11,199 nt of DNA from Cloacimonetes bacterium UBA4175. Its GTDB lineage: Bacteria > Cloacimonadota > Cloacimonadia > Cloacimonadales > Cloacimonadaceae. Every line of letters begins with the position of its first letter. Position 1 is the first letter of the stretch. A program made the translations under genes and the position numbers. The stretch covers positions 14,696 through 25,894 of the forward strand of contig DFUX01000019.1 of assembly GCA_002379855.1 (NCBI GenBank). The letters run 5' to 3'. Positions 1-6,068 of this stretch are shown here, piece after piece. The notes beneath the pieces are model-generated. The model was not told where the DNA came from and made no database searches. It saw only the letters and a program-made list of their open reading frames with translations.

Positions 1-5
1 GGGAA

Positions 6-58
6 CCTTTCCACCATTTCCCCTTTCCACCTTTCCCCCTCAAAAACACCTTTCCACG
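6..58. repeat. Pyrimidine-rich imperfect repeat with a mirror-symmetric core
   Basis: The 9-mer CCTTTCCAC occurs at 6-14, 22-30 and 50-58 (the last as CCTTTCCACG), with a degenerate copy CCTTTCCCC at 30-38. Positions 6-41 are almost purely pyrimidine on the plus strand, with adenines only at 13, 16 and 29. Positions 20-38 read the same forwards and backwards on one strand, a 19-base mirror repeat centred on A29. The tract lies just past the 3' end of mltG and runs to the window edge, so its full length is unknown. The repeats are seen directly; any structural role (triplex, or a two-tier G-quadruplex on the purine strand) is inference. Confidence 0.6.
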
Positions 59-75
59 ACAATTCTGGATACCAG

Positions 76-1077
76 CTACCGCCACTCGGCGCGCTTGTAT
101 TGTCTGATCTTGGCAAAGTGCTCCTCGCCGGTAGCGGAAAAGTCGTTGCGTCCCTTGCGGTTGGCAACGAAGTAGAGGTAGTTGGTGCGGGCTGGCTGCA
201 GGGCTGCCAGGATGGAGCCGAGGGAGGGATTGCAGATCGGCCCGGGCGGCAGGCCTTTGTTCTGGTAGGTGTTGTAAGGTGATTGTTCGCGGATGTCACG
301 GAAAGACAACACCTTGTGCTTGATCCCGCGGGTTTCCAGCACGTAATCCACCGTCGCGCAGGATTGCAGGTGCATGCCCTTATCCAGCCGGTTTTGGAAG
401 ACTCCGGCGATCAGGCCCCGCTCGTCCGGATGCGCGCTTTCCTTTTCCACAATGGAAGCCAGGATCAGGCGGCGGTAGAAATCCGGCAGGGAATCCGGCT
501 TCACTCCCGCGCTTGCCAGTTTGGAAAAGAATTGGCGCGTCATTTGGCTCAGGATGCTTTGCGGGGTGCTGCTGAGGTCAAAATAGTAGGTTTCAGGGTA
601 GAGCCAGCCTTCCAGACTGGACACCCGCATCCCGGTCAGGCTCCTAACCAGGGCTGTGTCGGCGGATGCCGCTTGTAATTCTGCCAGGCTTGCCAGTCCG
701 CTGCGTTCGATGCGGAGCAGGGTCTGACGCAGGGACAGCCCTTCCGGGAAGGTGATGCGGATGGCGGAGGTGGAGCCCTTTTCCAGCATGTTCAGCACTC
801 CCAGCAGGTTCGAGTGGCCTCCGATGCTGTAGGTGCCCGCCTTGAGGCTGCGGTCGGTGCCGCGCAGTTTGGCAAGCGCCAGAAAGATGTTGCGGTTGCG
901 GATGAGGCCGCGCTGATGCAGCTTTTGGGCGATGACGGCGGCGTTGTCGCCGGGGGCGATTCCCAGGGCCAGTTGCTCGGCATTGACGGGCACCAGAGTT
1001 TCCCAGGCCAGATAGAGGGCGAACAGTGCCAGGGCAAGCCACAGCAAACGTCGCGGGGAAAAGCGTTTAAGGTTCAC
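76..1077 (-). CDS. mltG: Endolytic murein transglycosylase MltG (YceG family)
   Basis: Membrane-anchored lytic transglycosylase that cleaves nascent glycan strands and is thought to terminate their elongation. The 333 residues match the usual family length of about 340. Residues 10-30 form a single hydrophobic anchor, residues about 35-90 look like the LysM-like N-terminal part, and the catalytic YceG domain follows. Diagnostic motifs are EGWLYPETY (156-164), ASIVEKES (207-214, containing the catalytic glutamate, most likely E211), a FQNRLDKGMHLQSCATVDY stretch after it, and a C-terminal GLPPGPICNPSL. The start is GTG at 1077, which gives an 11-bp overlap with the end of ruvX and a proper N-terminal anchor. 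It is the last gene of the four-gene minus-strand cluster, so it is probably translated in coupling with ruvX. Identification is secure. Confidence 0.95.
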   Translation of the reverse strand: MNLKRFSPRRLLWLALALFALYLAWETLVPVNAEQLALGIAPGDNAAVIAQKLHQRGLIRNRNIFLALAKLRGTDRSLKAGTYSIGGHSNLLGVLNMLEKGSTSAIRITFPEGLSLRQTLLRIERSGLASLAELQAASADTALVRSLTGMRVSSLEGWLYPETYYFDLSSTPQSILSQMTRQFFSKLASAGVKPDSLPDFYRRLILASIVEKESAHPDERGLIAGVFQNRLDKGMHLQSCATVDYVLETRGIKHKVLSFRDIREQSPYNTYQNKGLPPGPICNPSLGSILAALQPARTNYLYFVANRKGRNDFSATGEEHFAKIRQYKRAEWR

Positions 1078-1498
1078 GCCTCAGGCTCTCCAGATAGTCT
1101 TTGAGGATCACGGTGGCGGCCATGGCGTCCTGGAGTTTGCGGCGTTCTTTCCAGCCGTAGCCGAGTTTGATCAGTTCGGAGATGGCGTCCGCGGTGGAGT
1201 AGCGTTCATCCCAAGCGACAACAGGCACATCAAGCCGCTTTTCCAGCTTGAGCTTGAAGGCTTTGGTTTCCGTGGTCTTGAGGGTGTCTCCCCCTTCGAT
1301 CGCGTAAGGCATGCCCAGCACCACCAGCCCTACCTGCTGGCTCTCTATGATCCCGGTCAGGCGGGCCACCAGGGGTTTGAAACCGGTGTTGGGAACCACC
1401 AGATAAGGCTTGGCAAAGATGCGCAACGGATCGCTGAGGGCCAGGCCCACGCGCTTCTCGCCATAATCGATGGCCAATACGCGTCCACGGGGGGTCAC
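1067..1498 (-). CDS. ruvX: YqgF/RuvX family RNase H-fold nuclease (pre-16S rRNA processing)
   Basis: A RuvC/RNase H-fold protein of 143 residues, typical for the family, whose E. coli member is implicated in maturation of the 16S rRNA 5' end. The N-terminal motif LAIDYGEKRVGLALSD carries the first acidic residue D11. LGMP (61-64) is conserved, WDERYSTADA (96-105) supplies E98, and LQDAMAA (122-128) supplies D124, so the acidic triad appears intact. The start is GTG at 1498; its GTGA overlaps the TGA of the upstream lipoprotein gene by 4 bp, a classic coupling arrangement. A GGAGGG lies about 15 nt upstream, which is rather far. A nearby ATG at 1511 is out of frame. The 3' end overlaps mltG by 11 bp. 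Pairing of ruvX with mltG is common in bacterial genomes. Confidence 0.95.
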   Translation of the reverse strand: MTPRGRVLAIDYGEKRVGLALSDPLRIFAKPYLVVPNTGFKPLVARLTGIIESQQVGLVVLGMPYAIEGGDTLKTTETKAFKLKLEKRLDVPVVAWDERYSTADAISELIKLGYGWKERRKLQDAMAATVILKDYLESLRREP

Positions 1499-2091
1499 AG
1501 GTTCGATTCATCCCTCCAAACGGCTATATACCAGCGGTCTCCCTCTGGTTTCACGGAAAAGCGCGCCACGCCGCTCGCGGAAAGCACGGAGTTGTTTTCG
1601 TAAAAAGTGAGGCGCAGCAGGAAGCCGCAGGGTATGATCCACCAGTCTTCGTGTCCAAGCTCCGGGTCGCTTTCCCAATTTGTTTCGGGAGGGATGGTCA
1701 GGCGCAGGTCAAGCTCATCCGGAGGTTGATGGACGGAGTCGGAAGAGCCTTCCTTGAAGAGGTTTTGGGTGTATTGCACCTCCTGGTCATAGCCCCACCA
1801 GGAGTCCGGGATGCCGTCGCCAGTCATATCGGTGCCAATCTGATCGACCTCAGAGGAGATCAGTTCAAAGCGGAAGTCCTCACTCAGCAGTGCTTTGTAG
1901 ATATTGATATTGCGCTCGCTGTAAGCCAGTTGGAGGTTTTCCAGCAACTCGCGAGGATTGCGGCAGAGAACCTCTTCCGGGTCGGTATCCACCGGTTCCT
2001 GCAGGGGCGGATGAAAGGGGTTGCGGCAGCTCAGTGCCAGCAGGATGACGGCCAAAAGCAGGGGGAAGCGCAGCCTATTGTAAAAACTCAT
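1495..2091 (-). CDS. Small lipoprotein, NTF2-like type, paralogue of its upstream neighbour
   Basis: No known function recognised. The 198-residue product starts with a lipoprotein signal peptide: charged N-terminus, hydrophobic run at 9-20 and lipobox LALSC with C22 as the lipidated cysteine. The mature part begins with a proline-rich linker. It then shows an NL..AYSERN...Y..LL...FRF pattern and ends in a strand-like RWYIAVW, as in NTF2/SnoaL-like small alpha+beta domains. The gene just upstream shares this pattern and layout, so the two look like diverged tandem duplicates. A segment DMTGDGIPDSW resembles a calcium-binding DxDG loop. The ATG at 2091 overlaps the upstream gene by 17 bp and the TGA overlaps the ruvX start, so expression is probably operonic. 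The product should face the periplasm. The fold assignment is by eye only. Confidence 0.8.
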   Translation of the reverse strand: MSFYNRLRFPLLLAVILLALSCRNPFHPPLQEPVDTDPEEVLCRNPRELLENLQLAYSERNINIYKALLSEDFRFELISSEVDQIGTDMTGDGIPDSWWGYDQEVQYTQNLFKEGSSDSVHQPPDELDLRLTIPPETNWESDPELGHEDWWIIPCGFLLRLTFYENNSVLSASGVARFSVKPEGDRWYIAVWRDESNL

Positions 2092-2641
2092 GCTTCAGGT
2101 TCCCCCAGGAAAGCGAGTCGCTGGCGCTGCGATAGTCGAACCAGCGGTCAATATACCACCAGGCGCCGGATTTGACGAAACGCAGTTCCAGTCTGCCGCT
2201 GTAATGCTTTGGTTCGGGATCGCCGCTCCGGGTGCGGGAGATGGTGTAGCCGCGGATAATGCGGGCGGAACTGGGGCCGATGTCGTCCGCCTGTCCCGGC
2301 AGGCTGCGGAGCGACACATCCAAGTGCCCGGCCTGTTCGTGCAGATTGAACAGCAAATCCTGCTCCTGCGAGCGGGAGAGGGGGCCGTTGAGGTTGAAAT
2401 CCAGCGAATCCTGCGGATCGAAATGGAAGCTGAAGCCAGAGGTGAAGAGGCCGTAATACTTCACCGCGTTGCGGTCGTCCTCATAGCAATATTCCAGATT
2501 TTGCCTGCAGTTGTCCCAGGAAGTGGGGTCGTTCCACAGCGGCGGATCGGTCGTTTCCGGCGCTTCGGTGTCGCGCAGCCGGAAGAGGTCGCATCCGCAG
2601 AGGAGCAGCATGGCCAGCAGGACAAAGGGCAAATATCTCAT
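2075..2641 (-). CDS. Small lipoprotein, NTF2-like type, first gene of the ruvX-mltG cluster
   Basis: No known function recognised. The 188-residue protein carries a short lipoprotein signal with lipobox LLCGC, so C17 is the lipidated cysteine. The +2 residue is aspartate (CDLF), which in enterobacteria acts as an inner-membrane retention signal. The mature region has NLEYCYEDDRNAVKYYGLF, then FSFHF, a middle strand set, and WWYIDRWFDY near the end, followed by WGNLKHEF. This matches its downstream paralogue in order and spacing, although the paralogue stops just after the W..W segment. An NTF2-like fold is plausible but unproven. The start ATG at 2641 has only a weak upstream purine stretch. 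It is the promoter-proximal gene of the minus-strand cluster, next to the divergent regulatory region. Confidence 0.8.
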   Translation of the reverse strand: MRYLPFVLLAMLLLCGCDLFRLRDTEAPETTDPPLWNDPTSWDNCRQNLEYCYEDDRNAVKYYGLFTSGFSFHFDPQDSLDFNLNGPLSRSQEQDLLFNLHEQAGHLDVSLRSLPGQADDIGPSSARIIRGYTISRTRSGDPEPKHYSGRLELRFVKSGAWWYIDRWFDYRSASDSLSWGNLKHEFLQ

Positions 2642-2646
2642 AATCT

Positions 2647-2675
2647 CATAATTTACAAGGGCTGTATCGTGTCAA
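2647..2675 (-). promoter_or_regulatory. Candidate promoter for the lipoprotein-ruvX-mltG cluster
   Basis: The minus strand has an exact TTGACA at 2675-2670. A 17-bp spacer leads to ATTATG (2652-2647), a poor -10 match; a better hexamer, TAAATT, sits only 14 bp away. If the 17-bp spacing is used, transcription would begin at or very close to the ATG at 2641, which has no convincing Shine-Dalgarno. The -35 is seen directly; promoter activity is inference. Confidence 0.35.
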
Positions 2676-2769
2676 CTGCAATTTTCCCGGGCTCTCCGGC
2701 GGGGCTGGACTGGAACTTGCGGGACTACAGCCGGGACAAGAAATTGGGTAATTCTTAGTGAAGTTTTAC

Positions 2770-2799
2770 TTGACACAGGAAGTGCTACTGAATTATAGG
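2770..2799 (+). promoter_or_regulatory. Sigma-70-type promoter for the XRE-S24 repressor and rmuC
   Basis: An exact TTGACA at 2770-2775 is followed after 18 bp by TATAGG at 2794-2799 (or TTATAG with 17 bp). This predicts a leader of roughly 50 nt before the repressor ATG at 2859. The ribosome binding site AGGAGG at 2847-2852 lies 6 nt before that ATG and is near-ideal. Confidence 0.6.
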
Positions 2800-2820
2800 G
2801 ATTTATGATGACGGTCGGTT

Positions 2821-2838
2821 CTGTGTGAGGCCGAACAG
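2821..2838. promoter_or_regulatory. Candidate operator dyad CTGT-N10-ACAG
   Basis: CTGT at 2821-2824 and ACAG at 2835-2838 form an inverted repeat just downstream of the predicted transcription start and upstream of the ribosome binding site. It is preceded by GGTTC (2817-2821) and followed by a second GGTTC (2838-2842), a direct repeat spaced 21 bp, about two helical turns. The pattern resembles a LexA box (CTGT-N8-ACAG in E. coli) with a wider spacer. With 4-bp arms the match could be chance; autoregulation by the adjacent repressor is inference. Confidence 0.25.
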
Positions 2839-2858
2839 GTTCAAATAGGAGGAAAAGT

Positions 2859-3575
2859 ATGCTCGGATACAGATTAAAAGCCCTGCGCAAACACCTGAAA
2901 TTGAGTCAGGCTGAGATCGGAGGCGTGCTGAATGTAAACGCTTCAGCCATCTCGCAGATGGAAAGCAACCGCATCAGGCCTTCGCTGGATACCCTCGGCG
3001 CGTTGGCCCGGGAGTATGGAGTCAATCTGCATTGGCTGATCACCGGCGATGGCAATATGTTCACCGCCGATGGCGAGGAAAACACCGAACGGCGCTTGCA
3101 GAAGATTCGCACCTTTATCAATCAGGAACTGCTCTCGTTGGTGCGCACCAAAAGTGAAAGCGAGGCGATGAAGGCCTATGAAATGCACGTGGGGGGGGAG
3201 ATTGCCGCCGGTCCGCCCGTGGAAAGCGCGGGCCCCACGATGGATGTCGTGACGGTCAACCGCGCCATGCTTGGCGGCAAAATAGAGGATTTCTATGTGT
3301 TGAGGGTCAACGGCAGAAGCATGGAACCGCAAATCTATCACAACGACCTGGTGATTATCCGCAAAAGCCACGACTGGAACAGGCACAAAGGTTCCATCTG
3401 CGCGGTGCGCATCGACGGTGAGATCACGCTCAAGCGCCTGACCATGGACGACAAGAGCAAGATGATCGTCTTGCTGTCGGTGAATGAGGAATACAGTCCG
3501 ATACTGGTGAATCCGCGTGAACACCAGGATATTTCGCTGATCGGCAATCTCAAGATGATCCTGCGCAAGTTGTGA
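2859..3575 (+). CDS. XRE-S24 transcriptional repressor with self-cleavage signature (LexA/CI-like)
   Basis: A 238-residue transcription factor. Residues about 4-60 form an XRE/Cro-CI helix-turn-helix (LKLSQAEIGGVLNVNASAIS, then QMESNRIRPS and LHWLITG). A charged linker (about 68-108) leads to a peptidase S24/LexA-like domain. Three features of autoproteolysis are present: a GEIAAG cleavage-site motif with the scissile bond expected at A117-G118, the nucleophile S154 in NGRSMEP, and the general base K192 in ITLKRL. The Ser-Lys spacing of 38 and site-to-Ser spacing of 36 are close to those of E. coli LexA (37 and 34). The protein probably represses its own promoter and is inactivated by RecA-stimulated cleavage. 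rmuC starts 13 bp downstream. It differs from classical LexA, which has a winged-helix N-terminus, and no phage genes are nearby. The regulated genes are unknown. Confidence 0.9.
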   Translation: MLGYRLKALRKHLKLSQAEIGGVLNVNASAISQMESNRIRPSLDTLGALAREYGVNLHWLITGDGNMFTADGEENTERRLQKIRTFINQELLSLVRTKSESEAMKAYEMHVGGEIAAGPPVESAGPTMDVVTVNRAMLGGKIEDFYVLRVNGRSMEPQIYHNDLVIIRKSHDWNRHKGSICAVRIDGEITLKRLTMDDKSKMIVLLSVNEEYSPILVNPREHQDISLIGNLKMILRKL

Positions 3576-3588
3576 GTAAAGCAACAAG

Positions 3589-5016
3589 ATGATTACAGTT
3601 TTGCTTATACTTATAGCCCTGAATACCCTGTTGGGGATTCTGGTGCTGCTGTTTGTACTGTTCAGGCAACGCGGGGACGCGGAGTTGAAGCAGGCTCTGT
3701 CTGCCCTCTCCATCCACCTGGAAAACGCCACCAGCGGCACGCGGGACGACCTGCAGCGCACCCGCTCCGAACTTCTGAACCAGCAATCCGAGCTGCGCAC
3801 GGAATTGACCGCCATGCTGACGCTGCAAAAGGACAGCATCGCCCAGGAAAGCCGCAACAGCCGCGAGGAAACCAGTGCCTCCCTGGACAAGCTGAACCAG
3901 CAGACCAACGCCGACGCCGCCAAAAACAGGGAGGAACTGGGACGCTCCCTGGACAGCCTTTCGGAGTCGATGTCGCGCAAGCTGCAGGAGCTGACCGGCA
4001 CCCAGCAGAGCGAGTTTGAGGCCCTGAAAACCGCTCTGGAGCAGAAGATGGAGCAGATTCGCAGCAACAATGAAACCAAGCTGGAACAGATGCGCAAAAC
4101 GGTGGACGAGAAGCTGCACGACACTCTGGAAAAGCGATTGGGCGAATCCTTCAAGCAGGTGAGCGAGCGGCTGGAACTGGTGCACAAGGGCCTGGGCGAA
4201 ATGCAGAACCTGGCCAGCGGGGTGGGCGATCTGAAGAAGGTACTCACCAATGTCAAAACCCGGGGCGTGATGGGCGAGATCCAGCTCGAAATGCTTTTGG
4301 AACAGATGCTTGCGCCGGAACAGTATGTGAAGAATTTCAAGCCGAACAAGCGGCGCGACGAGGTGGTAGAGTTCGCGGTGCGCCTGCCTGGACGGGATGA
4401 GGATCAGGAAGCCCTGTATTTGCCCATCGACGCCAAGTTTCCCATCGAGGATTTCAACCGCCTTTCCCAGGCTTGGGACACCGGCGACAGCGCGGCCATT
4501 GAATCCGCCAGAAAAGCCTTGCGTACCAGGATAATCGGTAATGCCCGGGACATCCAGGCAAAATATCTGAATCCGCCCTATACAACAGATTTCGCGCTGC
4601 TCTTCGTGCCCCTGGAAGGCCTGTACGCGGAGTTGCTGCGCGATCCGGAACTGTTTGAGCTGCTACGCCGCCAGTATCATGTGATCTTGGTGGGGCCCAC
4701 AACCTTCGCAGCCATCCTGAACTCGCTGCAGATGGGTTTCCGCACCCTGGCCATCGAAAAGCGCACCGGAGAGGTGTGGAAAATCCTCAGCGCGGTGAAG
4801 AGCGAATTTGGCAAGTTCGGCGTGGTGCTGGACAAGACGCGTAAAAAGCTGCAGGAAGCCTCCAACACCATCGAAACGGCCAGCCATCGCAGCCGCCAGA
4901 TTGAAAAGAAGCTGACCCGGGTGGAAAGCCTGCCCGCGGAAGAGACAGCCCAGATACTGGAACTGGAAGCAGAGGGCGAGTTTGAGGAAACCGACGCGGA
5001 CGAGGATTTAACTTGA
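3589..5016 (+). CDS. rmuC: DNA recombination protein RmuC homologue
   Basis: RmuC-family protein of 475 residues, a usual length. E. coli RmuC limits recombination at inverted repeats, and the core has been predicted to be a PD-(D/E)XK nuclease-like fold. Residues 3-25 form an N-terminal membrane anchor. Residues about 30-205 are a long, charged, Q/E/K-rich coiled coil. The conserved core covers about 210-430: RGVMGEIQLEMLLEQML (225-241), LPIDAKFPIEDFNRL (278-292, with D281 and K283 as the likely DxK pair), FALLFVPLEGLYAELL, and GPTTFAAILNSLQMGFRTLA. The tail (450-474) is strongly acidic. The gene begins 13 bp after the repressor stop with a weak ribosome binding site, so the two are probably cotranscribed. 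That links it to the repressor's regulon. Confidence 0.93.
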   Translation: MITVLLILIALNTLLGILVLLFVLFRQRGDAELKQALSALSIHLENATSGTRDDLQRTRSELLNQQSELRTELTAMLTLQKDSIAQESRNSREETSASLDKLNQQTNADAAKNREELGRSLDSLSESMSRKLQELTGTQQSEFEALKTALEQKMEQIRSNNETKLEQMRKTVDEKLHDTLEKRLGESFKQVSERLELVHKGLGEMQNLASGVGDLKKVLTNVKTRGVMGEIQLEMLLEQMLAPEQYVKNFKPNKRRDEVVEFAVRLPGRDEDQEALYLPIDAKFPIEDFNRLSQAWDTGDSAAIESARKALRTRIIGNARDIQAKYLNPPYTTDFALLFVPLEGLYAELLRDPELFELLRRQYHVILVGPTTFAAILNSLQMGFRTLAIEKRTGEVWKILSAVKSEFGKFGVVLDKTRKKLQEASNTIETASHRSRQIEKKLTRVESLPAEETAQILELEAEGEFEETDADEDLT

Positions 5017-5083
5017 CATCTGTCCTTGTCCGGTTAATTGAAGTTTTATAGACTAAATAATCCATTCTCAGGGAGGATAAACC
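5013..5083 (+). promoter_or_regulatory. Leader and possible promoter region of the fba-gap operon
   Basis: TTGACA at 5013-5018 overlaps the rmuC stop codon (TGA 5014-5016), but no good -10 follows at standard spacing (TAATTG at 5035 is weak). An alternative is TTGTCC (5026-5031) with TATAGA (5047-5052) at 15 bp. Which one is used cannot be settled by eye. The ribosome binding site GGGAGG at 5071-5076, 7 nt before the ATG at 5084, is strong and fixes the aldolase start. Confidence 0.35.
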
Positions 5084-6058
5084 ATGTTTCTTACAGGAAA
5101 GCAATTGGGAGAAGTGTTCCGCAAAGCCAAACAAAACCGCTTTGGGATCATTGCCTCCAACGTAGTATTCGACACCCAGATACGGGCATTGGTGCAGGGC
5201 TATGCCGCCGTCGGTTCCGACGGTCTGCTGCAGATGAGCAGCGGAGCCTGCAAATATGTCGCGGGGGAATCCGCCGACATCAAAGCCGGAGCGCATCTGA
5301 TCTCCGCCATGATCCGCACCTTTGCGCAGCAGTTCAAAAACAGCGGGGTGGGCTTGCACATCGACCACGCCACGCCGAATTACTTTGATTTCATCGTCTA
5401 TTGCATCGAAAACAACCTGGTGACCTCGGTGATGATCGACGCCTCCAAAGAGGATTTGGAGGAGAACATCCGCATCACCAAAGAGGTGGTGGACATCGCC
5501 CACAAGCACGGCATCCTCGTGGAAGGCGAGATCGGGCACATCAAGGGCACCGAGGACGAGATCGTCTCGGACACCGAGCTTTACACCAAGCCCGAGGAGG
5601 CACTGGAGTTCGTGCAAAAGACCAATGTGGATCTCTTCGCCGCCTCCGTGGGCACCAACCACGGCGTTTCCAAAGGCGAGAACATCGTGCTGCGCCTGGA
5701 CCTGATTAAGGAGATAGACGACCTGCTGATCAAACACGGAGTGGAGCGCGGGCTCGTGCTGCACGGAGCCTCTGGCCTCACCGACGAGCAGCAGACCACA
5801 GCCATTGCCAACGGTGTGGTGAAGATCAACAAGGATACCCACTACCAGATGGATATGGCTGAGGCGATCCAAGCCTATTGGGAAAAGGAAAAGTATGCCA
5901 TTGTCTGCCCTCCGGATGTAAACCCAAACGATTACGTGCCGAACAAGAGCAAGTTCGATCCCCGCAAATGGCTGATCAAAGGCGAAGAACAGATGAAAAA
6001 GACCGTCATGGAGTTCTGCGAGGTGAGCGGCAGCGCGCAAAAGAGCATATTACTCTAA
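5084..6058 (+). CDS. fba: Class II (zinc) fructose-bisphosphate aldolase
   Basis: Cytosolic aldolase that reversibly splits fructose-1,6-bisphosphate into glyceraldehyde-3-phosphate and dihydroxyacetone phosphate, using zinc. The 324 residues lie between the short GatY-type (about 285) and long FbaA-type (about 360) enzymes. Visible signatures are HIDHAT with catalytic D94 and zinc ligand H95, VEGEIG (146-151) with a conserved glutamate, GTNHG with zinc ligand H193, LHGASG with zinc ligand H227, and KINKDT (247-252) in the phosphate-binding area. A C-terminal FDPRKWL is typical of aldolases in this group. The start follows a strong GGGAGG. The GAPDH gene begins 10 bp after the stop, so the two form a glycolytic/gluconeogenic operon. 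A tagatose-bisphosphate aldolase is a less likely reading, given the GAPDH partner. Confidence 0.93.
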   Translation: MFLTGKQLGEVFRKAKQNRFGIIASNVVFDTQIRALVQGYAAVGSDGLLQMSSGACKYVAGESADIKAGAHLISAMIRTFAQQFKNSGVGLHIDHATPNYFDFIVYCIENNLVTSVMIDASKEDLEENIRITKEVVDIAHKHGILVEGEIGHIKGTEDEIVSDTELYTKPEEALEFVQKTNVDLFAASVGTNHGVSKGENIVLRLDLIKEIDDLLIKHGVERGLVLHGASGLTDEQQTTAIANGVVKINKDTHYQMDMAEAIQAYWEKEKYAIVCPPDVNPNDYVPNKSKFDPRKWLIKGEEQMKKTVMEFCEVSGSAQKSILL

Positions 6059-6068
6059 AGGAGTGTCG

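Noticed and set aside
283..678. Plus-strand open frame opposite mltG
   Set aside because: mltG is firmly identified on the other strand, and this frame shows no family motif or ribosome binding site.
2090..2758. 222-codon plus-strand frame opposite the first lipoprotein gene
   Set aside because: The minus-strand gene has a lipobox and a paralogue; this frame is compositionally biased (Ala/Gly/Val) and runs into the promoter region.
2859..3575. Prophage remnant marked by a CI-like repressor
   Set aside because: No integrase, attachment repeats, or other phage genes surround it; neighbours are chromosomal housekeeping genes.
3550..4185. 211-codon minus-strand frame inside rmuC
   Set aside because: The repetitive Gln/Leu composition mirrors the coiled-coil coding sequence of rmuC on the opposite strand; it is a shadow.
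2943..4349. 468-codon open frame on the minus strand across the repressor and rmuC
   Set aside because: It is antisense to two well-supported genes and its translation is low-complexity (Ser/Arg/Leu-rich), as expected from reading GC-biased codons backwards.
4787..6040. 417-codon open frame on the minus strand across rmuC and the aldolase gene
   Set aside because: It is antisense to conserved enzymes, its translation is rich in His, Val and Leu without recognisable motifs, and no ribosome binding site was seen.
6063..6068. GTG start two codons upstream of the GAPDH ATG
   Set aside because: The GTG overlaps the Shine-Dalgarno sequence itself, while the ATG at 6069 has ideal spacing and gives the canonical N-terminus.
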